Positions 46,155 to 55,255 of a stretch of DNA of 64,000 bases are shown piece after piece (position 1 is the first letter of the stretch; each line of letters begins with the position of its first letter). This DNA comes from Bacteroidaceae bacterium (GTDB lineage Bacteria > Bacteroidota > Bacteroidia > Bacteroidales > Bacteroidaceae). Where the stretch lies: contig CABIVS010000008.1 in NCBI GenBank assembly GCA_902362375.1, forward strand, positions 274,019 to 338,018, read 5' to 3'. The notes beneath the pieces are model-generated. The model was not told the origin of the DNA and ran no database searches. It saw only the letters and a list, made by a program, of their open reading frames with translations. Position numbers and translations under genes: made by a program.

Positions 46155-47312
46155 CTATTTATCAAATCTGATATTATGTTCCCACTTTTGAAGAGCACCA
46201 TTAGAAGTTGCATCATGTCCGTTGCCTGTTGCATCTCTAAAGGAAGTGCCATCTCCTTCATCCATTGGCCAAAGAGCTATCAAATTCGGATTCTTAGGAT
46301 TTACCTCAAAATACATATTGTTCACGATCTCCGATTCTGTACGCGCTACTTTCCACAGACGAACCTGGCTCATAGCACAATTATTACGGAAATAGCTACC
46401 ACTATCAACTATTTTCATAAAATCAAAACGAACGTTTCCACCTTTTGGTGCAGGAGGATCAAAGAATGTATCTTGTTTTCCATTTCTATAAATAGTAAGT
46501 GTTGTTCCATTATAAACGAAAGCCCAATGATACCAAGTATTTGCCTCCAAATCACTAGCTGTTTGTTTCTGTCCTCCCAAGGACTTTATCTGTAGATAAT
46601 TGTATGGTCTATTGGCATCCCCAAAACGGATATAAATTTCATGATCATTACTGCCGGATGTGAAAATAGCTTGGTTATTTATACTATAACCATCCATACG
46701 TACCCAAGCTTCCAATGTCCATGCATCCACCGTAATACCCCAATCTGTTTCAGGCAATGTTGTTACATTTCCGGCATTACCACGTAATACTGGAACAGAA
46801 ACATTCAAAGGTTTTGCCAATACATAAATGAATCTACTCTGAACTTTTGATTTTGGAATATCACCTTTTAGAACATTTCCTAATGTGAGAGGAATGGCAT
46901 AAGTGATACCATTAGTCACAAAATCATCTACATGAAGTCGATAACTGGCACTAATTTCACCTGCCGGAATCGTCACTGTAGCATTCTTCGGAAGCATATT
47001 TTCGGGCAACACTTCATATTCTGTACCGCTGGTTTCATTGTACTCGGCCAATAATTCAGGAGAGAACTGAATTTCCACTTCTACGTCTTCCTCAACTTTT
47101 TGGGCCAAACGCACGACAACGTTAATGTCTGCACCGTCATCCATAGTAACAGTAGTGGCAATGTCTGTACCAGCTGCATCTGTTATGTAAAGACTATTTG
47201 CCTGTACCTTGTATTCTGCATTCTCACATCCTGTAAGAAAGAATGCTGACAATACAATCATAAGACTTGATAAATAGATATATTTCATAATTTTCATTCT
47301 TATAAAATTCAT
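46155..47312 (-). CDS. DUF1735 + LamG-like surface lipoprotein
   Basis: 385 residues from ATG 47312; MKIMKYIYLSSLMIVLS shows that an internal Met is an equally good start. Lipobox FLTGC. Residues ~35-165 are a DUF1735-like Ig domain (LYITDAAGTDIATTVTMDDG, then YEVLPENMLPKNATVTIPAG). Residues ~180-385 are a laminin-G/concanavalin-like jelly roll (WTLEAWVRMDGYS, WYHWAFVYNGTTLTIYRNGK, LIALWPMDEGDGTSFRDATG). This architecture is typical of glycan-binding proteins encoded beside GH18 endoglycosidases in N-glycan PULs. The paralogue in the mirrored cassette is at 61296. It starts 7 bp after the GH18 gene. Confidence 0.87.
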   Translation of the reverse strand: MNFIRMKIMKYIYLSSLMIVLSAFFLTGCENAEYKVQANSLYITDAAGTDIATTVTMDDGADINVVVRLAQKVEEDVEVEIQFSPELLAEYNETSGTEYEVLPENMLPKNATVTIPAGEISASYRLHVDDFVTNGITYAIPLTLGNVLKGDIPKSKVQSRFIYVLAKPLNVSVPVLRGNAGNVTTLPETDWGITVDAWTLEAWVRMDGYSINNQAIFTSGSNDHEIYIRFGDANRPYNYLQIKSLGGQKQTASDLEANTWYHWAFVYNGTTLTIYRNGKQDTFFDPPAPKGGNVRFDFMKIVDSGSYFRNNCAMSQVRLWKVARTESEIVNNMYFEVNPKNPNLIALWPMDEGDGTSFRDATGNGHDATSNGALQKWEHNIRFDK

Positions 47313-47319
47313 TTAATCA

Positions 47320-48456
47320 TTATTCCTCACTAACCGCATTCATGCGATCATAGAAATTTCTGTATATATTCGTAATTCCTTGGCGTAAGAAGTAATATTC
47401 CGGTGAGCCATCATAATCACCCTTACCCTGTGCATAGTCAAATCCTACCCTATAAAGACCACATCCGCCAATCAATTGATCTATCTCATAAGGTTTTCCA
47501 TTAACAGTATAAGTACTTTTATATACGTAATTTGACATACCGAGGAATCCTCCTCCAGAATTGGCATAGGATTCAAAATTTTCGGTTGCTATGGTTCTGC
47601 GGACAATTTCATCCGGAGTGATAATCCCTTGCTGTATCCAATCATCCATATCACGTAACACTCCCGTCATTCTGTAATCTGCCATTCCACCATAAGCCTG
47701 CAATACAAAATAGTCTACATAATATGAAAGCCATTCTTTATCCATACCGGTTCGGATTCCGACCTCACCGTCAATTAAGAAAAGGAGACGTTTCTCTGGC
47801 ATAGGACGGTCTCCACGATCGCGATTAGGATCCATAGCACCATGTCCAAACCAATAAGAGAGTTCCTCTACAAAGATGGTTCTCTGTACTTTATTTGACC
47901 AAAGCGGACCTACTCCCATTCCACCACCCGGTTCATAGTCCCAATCATAGCCATCATAGCCACATTCGAGACAAGCTCTGTAAAGATCTTCGGCATAGGC
48001 TTTAATTGCAGGTCTTACTTTTTCCGGATCACTGCTAGTTCCGGCTTCGTGATAAATTTCTTTATCCGGAAGGTCATCGCCAATGTTTTGAGAAAATAAA
48101 GTAACGACCACCTTTGTACCTTTCACTTTTTGCACATATTCCATATCAGCCTTTCGTTCCGGAGTCAATTCAAATTTCGGATGTCCCCCCCAGTTGGAAG
48201 CAATGGTTACGGAATCAGGCAAACCTCTCAAGCTATTTTCACCGGTAGGAGAAGTTCCCGTCCAATTGTCGAACCATACAAACACTTGTGGAAGGCCCGG
48301 TGTCTCTTTCCATTTACGCAAAGCAGCAAAATATTCATCAGTCTTGACGGTTTGATTCAAATCAACATCATTAATAGATTCCACATCCGTACATCCAACG
48401 AAGAATGTTGCGGCAAATGCAAATCCTAATGCATTCTTTATATGCTTTATATTCAT
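47320..48456 (-). CDS. GH18 endo-beta-N-acetylglucosaminidase-like lipoprotein (minus cassette)
   Basis: 378 residues, lipobox FVGC with Cys 22, surface lipoprotein. The GH18 signature DxxDxDxE is intact: D168-GY-D171-W-D173-Y-E175, with E175 as acid/base. Other barrel segments are VTIASNWGGHP, KGTKVVVTLFSQNIGDD and DYFVLQAYGGMADYR. It cleaves the chitobiose core of N-glycans by substrate-assisted catalysis, releasing glycan for the SusC/D pair upstream. The paralogue at 60154 differs in substrate-binding loops, so the two cassettes may handle different N-glycan classes (inference). It is expressed only if the SusC upstream gains its head or another promoter exists. Confidence 0.9.
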   Translation of the reverse strand: MNIKHIKNALGFAFAATFFVGCTDVESINDVDLNQTVKTDEYFAALRKWKETPGLPQVFVWFDNWTGTSPTGENSLRGLPDSVTIASNWGGHPKFELTPERKADMEYVQKVKGTKVVVTLFSQNIGDDLPDKEIYHEAGTSSDPEKVRPAIKAYAEDLYRACLECGYDGYDWDYEPGGGMGVGPLWSNKVQRTIFVEELSYWFGHGAMDPNRDRGDRPMPEKRLLFLIDGEVGIRTGMDKEWLSYYVDYFVLQAYGGMADYRMTGVLRDMDDWIQQGIITPDEIVRRTIATENFESYANSGGGFLGMSNYVYKSTYTVNGKPYEIDQLIGGCGLYRVGFDYAQGKGDYDGSPEYYFLRQGITNIYRNFYDRMNAVSEE

Positions 48457-48481
48457 ATTCTATATTTTATCAGGTTAAAAA

Positions 48482-50053
48482 TTAGTTCTTTTTTGCCCAC
48501 CACAAATCCGTAGCTCCAGTGTCCGGACCACCTAACATCGTTGCAATAGCTGCCGATACATTAGCAGAATTACTGGATTTTTCTGTTGTAGGATATGGCA
48601 AACGGCGAACCATACGTTTACTATCAATGTCACCTATATAGCCAACAGAGCTTAGATTGTCACGTGCAGTGAACAGCTCAGGATAGCCGGTACGACGATA
48701 ATCACACCAAGCTTCAATTCCCAATGGATAGTTGGCAATCCATTTTTGAGTAATAATCTTCTGGAGCTTATTACTTCCGTTTTCCCACGCAACAGTAGGT
48801 ACATCAGTAAATGAAATATTGTTTTGAGAATTCCATCGATCTGTATACCCTTGAGGAACAACTGTGCTTGAAAGGTAATCACCAATCTCTACACCATGTT
48901 GATTCATTGAAACCTGAATGCCCTGTTCATAGTAACTCTTAGCCGCTGCTGCTCCACCTGCAATCCATCCCTGTAAAGCTGCTTCCGCTTTCAAGAAATA
49001 TGTTTCTGCCGCATAGAAAACCGGCATAGGAGAAGCTTCTGTAACAGCTGGTTTGGAATACCTTGCGGCACTACCTTCAACACTTTTACTTGTATCTTTA
49101 ATGCCCATACGTACACCACGATACTCTCTATATGAAGTCGAGGTATTCATATATTTGCTAATACGCGGATCATTATATCCATTCATGTATGCGGAAAGTG
49201 TCGCATTGATAGCTAAGTCACCCCAATCAGAAGCGATCCAGAACGGATTATATGGCATAGAGGGGAAAAAGGCATTATCCTCATTAGATTCTATTACTCC
49301 CCCGTTAATCGCTTCCGCCATCATTTGTTTAGCATATTCCGTATCTTCAGTATTAGAGGCAATACGCACAGCCATGCGAAGTTTCAAAGAATTAGCATAT
49401 TTGATCCATTTGCTAAAATCACCATTATATATGATATCATATTCGGCAACAGGCACTTCTTTTCCTTCATTTTCTTGAACAAAAGCCGAAAGCACATTAA
49501 TACTACGTGTCAAATCATCAAACATATTATGATAGAGTGTTTTCAAATCATCGTATGCCACCTGAAATTCTCCTTTTCCCATTTCTGAATAAGGAATAGG
49601 ACCATAAATATCGGCAACACGAAGCATAACGCCTACCCGAAGAATAGATGCCCACGCATAAATATACCCGGTACCCCCGGTAGATTCTTTTATTGTCTGG
49701 AAATTTGGATAAAATTCCGTAAACATATCTTTGTAAGGAACATCTACCCAGTCGGCACTAGGATTGAATGTTCCGAAATTAGTGCCATTCCAAGGAGCAG
49801 TTGTCGCGAAATACCCGCCATACTGTCCCACCATTTGTTCGGTGTGCTGACTGTTATTTTCCTGGCAGGCATTCAATAAACGAGTCATAGACACAAACAA
49901 CGTACCTACCCGCTCTGTCGGAGTCATATCCTCTGGATACACGTCCGTTGGATGTGTATTTAATTCATCAAAGTTTCCCGTACACGAAGCGAATAGCAGA
50001 GTAGTAGTAAAAGCTGCCACGCTTACAGTCTTGATTATCTTGATTTTTTTCAT
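48482..50053 (-). CDS. SusD-like glycan-binding lipoprotein (minus cassette)
   Basis: 523 residues, lipobox LFASC (Cys 23) followed by TGNFDELN, typical of SusD-like_2 proteins. Conserved stretches: QHTEQMVGQYGGYFATTAPW, GYIYAWASILRVGVMLRVAD, IYGPIPYSEMGKGEFQVAY, FLKAEAALQGWIAGG, and the C-terminal QKWIANYPLGIEAWCDYRRT with TDLWWAKKN. It pairs with the SusC 14 bp upstream. It is strongly paralogous to the SusD at 58576 (same QKWIANYPLG and WAKKN tail). Predicted ligand: N-glycans. Confidence 0.93.
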   Translation of the reverse strand: MKKIKIIKTVSVAAFTTTLLFASCTGNFDELNTHPTDVYPEDMTPTERVGTLFVSMTRLLNACQENNSQHTEQMVGQYGGYFATTAPWNGTNFGTFNPSADWVDVPYKDMFTEFYPNFQTIKESTGGTGYIYAWASILRVGVMLRVADIYGPIPYSEMGKGEFQVAYDDLKTLYHNMFDDLTRSINVLSAFVQENEGKEVPVAEYDIIYNGDFSKWIKYANSLKLRMAVRIASNTEDTEYAKQMMAEAINGGVIESNEDNAFFPSMPYNPFWIASDWGDLAINATLSAYMNGYNDPRISKYMNTSTSYREYRGVRMGIKDTSKSVEGSAARYSKPAVTEASPMPVFYAAETYFLKAEAALQGWIAGGAAAAKSYYEQGIQVSMNQHGVEIGDYLSSTVVPQGYTDRWNSQNNISFTDVPTVAWENGSNKLQKIITQKWIANYPLGIEAWCDYRRTGYPELFTARDNLSSVGYIGDIDSKRMVRRLPYPTTEKSSNSANVSAAIATMLGGPDTGATDLWWAKKN

Positions 50054-50067
50054 TATTCGTTGCTTTA

Positions 50068-52878
50068 TTAGAATTGTACTTTTATACTAAATCCCATGTT
50101 TCTCAAGCTAGGCTGCATGAAATAATCCACACCAGTATAGAAAGTGCTGGTAGATGACGCAACCAATTCAGGATCGAACGGTGCCTTGCAATATATCATA
50201 GCGAGGTTGTTTCCAATTAAACCTAATGTCACATCAGCAATGTTATATAACCATTTTTTAGGAAGTGTATATTCAAGACTAACCTCCTGCAAACGGATAT
50301 TGGTTGCTTCGTACACATAATGGTCACCTTCACCAGTACCAGCCGCTACTATACCCAAATAATCTTTAGCAGACACATTTCTGTTGTTGATCATTACACC
50401 TCCAGCCTGACGAAGTTGCGCGCTATATTCGGAAACGCCACAACGGTCAAGAAACGCTTGTGTATTAGACACAACCAAACCACCAAAACGTCCACTTAAC
50501 AATACATTCAGACGTATACCTTTATAAGTAAATGAATTTCTCCATCCTAAATTAACTTTTGGAAGCAATGAACCAATTTTCCGATATTCAGTCTCCACCA
50601 TACTCGGCAAACCAGTCTTGGCATCCAAATAAATATAACCATTATTATCGCGTTTGAAGTCACGGTTGATATACAAGTCTCCCATAGAACCACCCTCTGT
50701 CAGACGTACTACCGGTGAAGTTGATCCTCCTAATCTAGCTTTGTCTACATAAGGCATTTCAATCGGTTCACCTGTTATTCTATTAGTTACACCATCTGCC
50801 AGCCTTTTGATTTTATTTTTATTATAAGTAAAAGTAAAATTACTGGACCAACCAAAATCACGCCATTCATTTTTGTATCCCAAAGCCATCTCTATACCCT
50901 GATTCTGTACACTACCTGCCTGGATGTTGACAGCTGTATAACCAGAACTTGCCGGAAGAGGTGCAGCAAACGTTTGGTTACGCGTATCAGAGTTGTAATA
51001 GGTAATATCAAAATTCAATGTATTTTTGAAGAAACGCATATTCAATCCCGCCTCATAAGATTTGGTAATTTCAGGTTTCAAATCAGAGTTCGGATACAGG
51101 GATTCTGCTTTGTATTGATCTAGTTGGTCGTCATACGTATAACGCACCTTTGTTAAATATGGATCATAGGCATTACCCACAGAAGTGAAAGAGAAACGCG
51201 CTTTCAAGAATGAAAACCATTCGGGCAAATCAATAACTTCACTCAAAATACTTGAAATACCGATAGAAGGATAGAAGAATGGTTTATTTCCTCTTTCAGA
51301 AAGAGCTAGAGAAGAATCCCAGTCAGCACGTCCGGTAAGACTTAAGTAGAGAAAACTTCTCCATCCAATTTCCGCATTGGCAAAAACTGATTGAGTCTGA
51401 CGCTTTAAACCATCAGCATTTACTTTATAATAACCGCTGCGTGTCAGATTTTCGATAGTAAAATGGTTAGTCACATTATTCAAGTCTCCATGTAAAGAAG
51501 TCAATTCCATACGGAGATCTTTAATAGAAGCACCCAAATTGGCTGTTACATTAAACTCATTGAATGTTTTGTTGAAATTCGCCAATACATCCGCATAAAC
51601 TTGTCTGTCCAGACGGTTTTCTTCTTTATATCGCCCTTTCGAACCAGCAAAGTTACCAACTGTACCAGCGTGGAATTTTTCTGTATATTTACTTTCGGTA
51701 TTATCAATGCTCACACGTCCTTGCACATTTAACCCATCAATGATGTTATATTGTAGGCTGGCAGCCAACTTATAACGTCTTCTATCATTCTCACGGTTCA
51801 TGCGATTCATAATCCAATAAGGATTCTGAGATGAAACACCTCCTAAATCACCATATGGCCAATACTGTGTATTTACCCCCGATAAATCATCATAACGTTC
51901 ATATACAGTTACATCAGAAAAGTCTTCACCACGTGGAAACAAATACAAAGAAGTAAGCGGGTTGAAATACTGTCCTTGAGATACCATATTCTTATCGTTT
52001 TGAATAATATAGTTGGCACTTGTATCCAAAATAAACTTATTATTCAGAAAATTGGTAGTATTACGAAATGAGAAATTATATCTATCGTAGTCATTATTAG
52101 GCATAATGCCTGCTGCATTAGTTGTAGCTACAGAGATATAACTTTGACTCTTATCATTGCCAGTGGAAAGAGAAAGTGTATTAGATACATTACTTCCTGT
52201 GTTAAAGAACTTTGCAGGATCGTATCTCTTATCCGTTTCCAATCCCCAGCTCATCACTTCCCCCGTCATATTACCATAAGTATTCTGAAACTTTGGCATC
52301 ATCATAGGATCGCTGAATGTAGTATTATTACTATAAGTCACAGTTGTCTTGTCAGCACGCCCTTTCTTAGTAGTAATTAAAACAACTCCATTAGCCCCTT
52401 CATATCCATATAACGCAGCTGCAGAAGGCCCTGTCAGCAATGACATACTTTCAATATCATCCGGATTAATGTCAGCTATTGATTCACTGCCCGGTTGCGT
52501 TGCCATCGCTCCATCACCACCAGAAGAAGCGCGATTGTACATTGGAATACCATCAATCACATAGAGTGCATTATTGTTTTGCGTGATAGATTTAGCGCCT
52601 CGCATTACCACCTTTACACCACCACCAGGACCTGAAGCACTAGAATTAATCTGCACTCCCGCTGCCTTACCAGCCAGTGCTCCCATAAAGTTTGTACTTT
52701 TTACAGTTGTAAGTTCATCCCCTTTCACCTGTTGTACATTATACGTCAAAGCTTTCTCCGAGCGCTTGATACCCAATGCAGTAACAACAACTTCATCCAA
52801 TACTTGCGTATCTTCTCCTAAAGTTACTTTCAGAGGTTGAGCATTGGCAAGCGTGATTGCTTGGGAGAAACTGTGCAT
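50068..52878 (-). CDS. SusC-family transporter lacking its N-terminus (OFF partner of the switch)
   Basis: 936 residues from ATG 52878. The protein begins MHSF and then enters the last part of the carboxypeptidase-like domain (SQAITLANAQPLKVTLG), TonB box (DEVVVTALG), plug (YVIDGIPMYN, LLTGPSAAALYGYEGANGVV) and a full barrel ending MGFSIKVQF. Signal peptide, STN domain and most of the CarbD-like domain are missing, ~165 residues compared with its paralogue at 55256. Homology stops exactly at the edge of the 105-bp inverted repeat, so this is an invertible-switch product, not random decay: the rest of the frame is undamaged. As shown it cannot be exported. No promoter was seen upstream. Inversion of 52868-55767 would restore a complete gene. 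Confidence 0.9.
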   Translation of the reverse strand: MHSFSQAITLANAQPLKVTLGEDTQVLDEVVVTALGIKRSEKALTYNVQQVKGDELTTVKSTNFMGALAGKAAGVQINSSASGPGGGVKVVMRGAKSITQNNNALYVIDGIPMYNRASSGGDGAMATQPGSESIADINPDDIESMSLLTGPSAAALYGYEGANGVVLITTKKGRADKTTVTYSNNTTFSDPMMMPKFQNTYGNMTGEVMSWGLETDKRYDPAKFFNTGSNVSNTLSLSTGNDKSQSYISVATTNAAGIMPNNDYDRYNFSFRNTTNFLNNKFILDTSANYIIQNDKNMVSQGQYFNPLTSLYLFPRGEDFSDVTVYERYDDLSGVNTQYWPYGDLGGVSSQNPYWIMNRMNRENDRRRYKLAASLQYNIIDGLNVQGRVSIDNTESKYTEKFHAGTVGNFAGSKGRYKEENRLDRQVYADVLANFNKTFNEFNVTANLGASIKDLRMELTSLHGDLNNVTNHFTIENLTRSGYYKVNADGLKRQTQSVFANAEIGWRSFLYLSLTGRADWDSSLALSERGNKPFFYPSIGISSILSEVIDLPEWFSFLKARFSFTSVGNAYDPYLTKVRYTYDDQLDQYKAESLYPNSDLKPEITKSYEAGLNMRFFKNTLNFDITYYNSDTRNQTFAAPLPASSGYTAVNIQAGSVQNQGIEMALGYKNEWRDFGWSSNFTFTYNKNKIKRLADGVTNRITGEPIEMPYVDKARLGGSTSPVVRLTEGGSMGDLYINRDFKRDNNGYIYLDAKTGLPSMVETEYRKIGSLLPKVNLGWRNSFTYKGIRLNVLLSGRFGGLVVSNTQAFLDRCGVSEYSAQLRQAGGVMINNRNVSAKDYLGIVAAGTGEGDHYVYEATNIRLQEVSLEYTLPKKWLYNIADVTLGLIGNNLAMIYCKAPFDPELVASSTSTFYTGVDYFMQPSLRNMGFSIKVQF
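52763..52867 (-). repeat. 105-bp perfect inverted repeat, left arm
   Basis: Identical over 105 bp, no mismatch, to the reverse complement of 55768-55872. It begins CTCCCAAGCAATCACGC (minus strand) and ends GGGTATCAAGCG, encoding SQAITLAN... to GIKR including the TonB box. Sequence diverges immediately on both sides. Confidence 0.97.
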
Positions 52879-53013
52879 TATTATGATTAGGGAATAAAAT
52901 ATATAACACCTTTATTATTTATCAATAAGTAATTGTTCAAAATTAAACAGCATTATGCATATGATTGCAGTGTCTTGTCTCTACAATTCATCACCACCAA
53001 TAATATTTATTAT

Positions 53014-53296
53014 CTTTCACCTTTCTTCCGGACTCCCGATAAACAGGACGTTTACGGGTGAAGGGCGATTCTTTCACCTTACTTGGAAATGAAATATGCT
53101 CATAGATTATTTTTTATTGGGATGTTTTTTTTAAACATTGGGATGATTGTAAAAAACATCACAGTGCTTTTTACAATTAACGCAATGATTTTAGAAAGTA
53201 CTGTTACAACATTCTTTCGATATGAATGTAACGATGAAGAGTCCCCCTTCACCCATAAACGGCCTAGTCACCGGGTGTTCAGAAAAAAGGTGAAAG
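53014..53296. repeat. 283-bp imperfect palindromic element
   Basis: Arms of 58 nt (53014-53071 and 53239-53296) align without gaps as inverted repeats with 12 mismatches (79%). The outer 11 nt (CTTTCACCTTT) are perfect and the inner 23 nt (CGTTTACGGGTGAAGGGCGA...) match at 20/23. No credible gene lies inside; a 113-codon frame at 53083-53424 is rejected. Confidence 0.8.
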
Positions 53297-53350
53297 GGAT
53301 AGAAAAAAACATATATGTAGGAAAATCAAATATTGTTTTACCAATTCTCC

Positions 53351-53406
53351 AAAGCATAGCTTTAGCCTACCTAAAGCATAGCTTTTCGTTCCCTAAAGCT
53401 ATGCTT
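53351..53406. repeat. Array of 13-nt palindromic-family units at 22-nt spacing (B)
   Basis: AAAGCATAGCTTT at 53351 and 53373 and its reverse complement AAAGCTATGCTT at 53395, with exact 22-nt period. It uses the same unit and period as the array at 17125-17179. It lies downstream of the recombinase gene. Confidence 0.85.
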
Positions 53407-53615
53407 CAAGTAAGTAAAATGTAGAACAGATACTTATAGACTTTATAAACATTATCATCATGCAAATGGCATATTTATAAAATTTGACGTAAAACTGTCT
53501 AATTGATATATAACATAATTTTCCTGTAATTAAAAATGAATATGAAAAGTCCATTTATCTCTTCTGTTTTTTCACAAATTGTTGTATTGAAAAACTAGAG
53601 AAAATAAAGAATGTA

Positions 53616-54941
53616 CATACAATTTGCATGCACTATTCTAATTTAAATATTAAAGTCGGTAAGCAATTGAGCATTTCTTATTCTTTCTTCTTTCTCAAAA
53701 TAGGCTAGATAGTTTTCTGTGACAGCTAAATTGGAGTGCCCCAAACTTTCTGAAATATAAGAAGTCTTAGCACCTGCACGTTTTAGAACTGTTGCAAATG
53801 AATGCCTAGCGGTGTAGGTTGTTAATTGAGAAATCCCTGTATTTTGAGCTATCTTTTTGAGTCTTCTATTGCATTTAGTAACAATACGCCTCACTAGCCT
53901 AACTCTTTCAAACGCATTTTCTGTTCCGTCAGCGTATTTAAAGATATATGTTTGTGGATTAATTCTAGGATTCCCCCATTTATGAATGATATTCCACATT
54001 TCCGGAGTTATTATTGCATGTATTTCTTTACTATGTTTAGCTGTCCTCGAAGTTTTAGAACGTACAAAGCATATCTCTCCATCTACAATATTTGAATACT
54101 GAAGAAATAGTAAATCCATGAAATTGATACCATTGCATAAATAAGAAAATACCCATAGATCTCGAAACTCTTCTATATCTTTTGTTCCATCTTGATAGGA
54201 CATTACTTTTTTTATATCAGCAAGAGTGAGTGCTAATTTACGTCCACAGCCTTCAGGAATCTCATATTTATTTTTTCCAAAAGGAAATGATGATTCTTTT
54301 AATATGCCATCTTGTATAGCACGATTTAGTATGCACTTTAAAGCTCTGAAATAAATACTAATGCTTGAATAGCTCTTTCCTTTTGAAAGCCAGAAACGCT
54401 CACATCGTTTGAGCCAATCTACTGTAATTCTTTCTAAAGGAATATATGTTCCGCCAAAACTCTCTAAACTTTTTAGTGCACTCTGATAACTTAGATAAGT
54501 ACTTGCCTGCTCATTGTCTTTTAGTTCTTTCATTTTCAGATTAAAAGCACTATGCAGGTTCATATCTTTCATTTGTCTTCCTAACCTAATACTTAAAGTC
54601 TCAATATTAAATTCACCCTTTTGTATTAGTTCATTAATGTGCCGTTTTACATTAGAAAAACTACTTTCTATATCACTTCGTATCTCTGTCAATAACCTGC
54701 TTTTCGCTTTTAGCAGTCTGTTCCAATCTTCTTTTGAAAGTTCCTTTCCTGTTGAGTAATACTTTTGTTTTCTTCTGAATACCACTTGAACTTTAATAGG
54801 AAACAACCCGCTCTTTTTCACTCTTCTGGTATCTAATATGGTTAATACAGAGACTCCATCTCTTGAATATTTGAACATAAAAATGAATGTTTATATCTAT
54901 ACATTAACTGAAATATACATGATTTGTATGCAAAATGTATG
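53616..54941. repeat. 17-nt imperfect inverted repeat flanking the recombinase gene
   Basis: TGTATGCAAAATGTATG (54925-54941) matches the reverse complement of 53616-53632 (TGCATGCAAATTGTATG) at 15 of 17 positions. One copy lies 11 bp after the recombinase stop, the other in its promoter leader, where TGTATGCAAA is also tandemly repeated at 54925 and 54936. These may be accessory recombinase-binding sites. Confidence 0.55.
53643..54878 (-). CDS. Tyrosine site-specific recombinase (SusC switch invertase)
   Basis: 411 residues. N-terminal Arm-like domain (1-90, VFRRKQKYYSTGKELSKEDW), SAM-like core-binding domain (about 105-205, SISIYFRALKCILNRAIQDG), and catalytic domain (215-405). Visible catalytic residues are R358 (TARHSFAT), H381 (LGHSNLAV) and nucleophile Y390 (ENYLAYF); the usual His three before R358 is Y355. 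The first Arg of the canonical tetrad is N252 (CNGINFMDLL), a replacement seen in Bacteroidetes recombinases. It lies wholly inside the segment bounded by the 105-bp repeats, so it inverts with it. It is the natural candidate for driving the SusC switch. It has its own -7 box. Confidence 0.93.
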   Translation of the reverse strand: MFKYSRDGVSVLTILDTRRVKKSGLFPIKVQVVFRRKQKYYSTGKELSKEDWNRLLKAKSRLLTEIRSDIESSFSNVKRHINELIQKGEFNIETLSIRLGRQMKDMNLHSAFNLKMKELKDNEQASTYLSYQSALKSLESFGGTYIPLERITVDWLKRCERFWLSKGKSYSSISIYFRALKCILNRAIQDGILKESSFPFGKNKYEIPEGCGRKLALTLADIKKVMSYQDGTKDIEEFRDLWVFSYLCNGINFMDLLFLQYSNIVDGEICFVRSKTSRTAKHSKEIHAIITPEMWNIIHKWGNPRINPQTYIFKYADGTENAFERVRLVRRIVTKCNRRLKKIAQNTGISQLTTYTARHSFATVLKRAGAKTSYISESLGHSNLAVTENYLAYFEKEERIRNAQLLTDFNI

Positions 54942-54949
54942 CAAATATA
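54942..54949 (-). promoter_or_regulatory. Bacteroides -7 box for the recombinase
   Basis: The minus strand reads TATATTTG (exact TAnnTTTG), 63 bp before the ATG at 54878. It partly overlaps the second TGTATGCAAA repeat, so occupancy of that repeat could repress transcription. No good -33 TTTG was found. Confidence 0.5.
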
Positions 54950-55058
54950 ATAAATCAGCCTGATTTCAATAAGTGTATAAGATTCTATTTATCAAATATT
55001 TGAGTATTTATTTTTCAATTAGGAATTTGCTTCTATTATTTTTTTTCAAAAAAAATCT

Positions 55059-55066
55059 TATCTTCG
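55059..55066 (+). promoter_or_regulatory. Candidate -7 element for the switchable SusC operon
   Basis: TATCTTCG fits TAnnTTxG with one deviation and would give a ~185-nt leader. No matching -33 TTTG was found, consistent with use of an ECF sigma factor with a different consensus. Weak. Confidence 0.25.
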
Positions 55067-55188
55067 TTTAGTAAGGTTACAACATAGAATGTATTACTAT
55101 TGAATAAGCGCTTATGGAATTTATTTTAAGTGTAACCTTTAAATTTATTAATTATGAGAAACAGAGATACATGAAACCTTTGTGTGAA

Positions 55189-55210
55189 AACGGTAATTTT
55201 AGTTACCGTT
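55189..55210 (+). other. Hairpin in the SusC leader
   Basis: AACGGTAA (55189-55196) and TTACCGTT (55203-55210) form a perfect 8-bp stem with loop TTTTAG, 45 nt upstream of the SusC ATG. There is no T-run, so it may be a leader regulatory structure or an operator. Confidence 0.5.
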
Positions 55211-55255
55211 CCTAATTAAACTCTCTAAAAACTATTTCTAATTAAAAAGAATAAG

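Noticed and set aside
50068..52878. Headless SusC as an ordinary pseudogene
   Set aside because: The remaining 936 codons are undamaged, and the break coincides with the edge of a perfect inverted repeat, which fits a reversible switch better than decay.
53083..53424. 113-codon plus-strand frame between the headless SusC and the recombinase
   Set aside because: It runs through the second arm of the 283-bp palindrome and into the 22-nt-period array. Composition follows the repeats and no family is recognisable.
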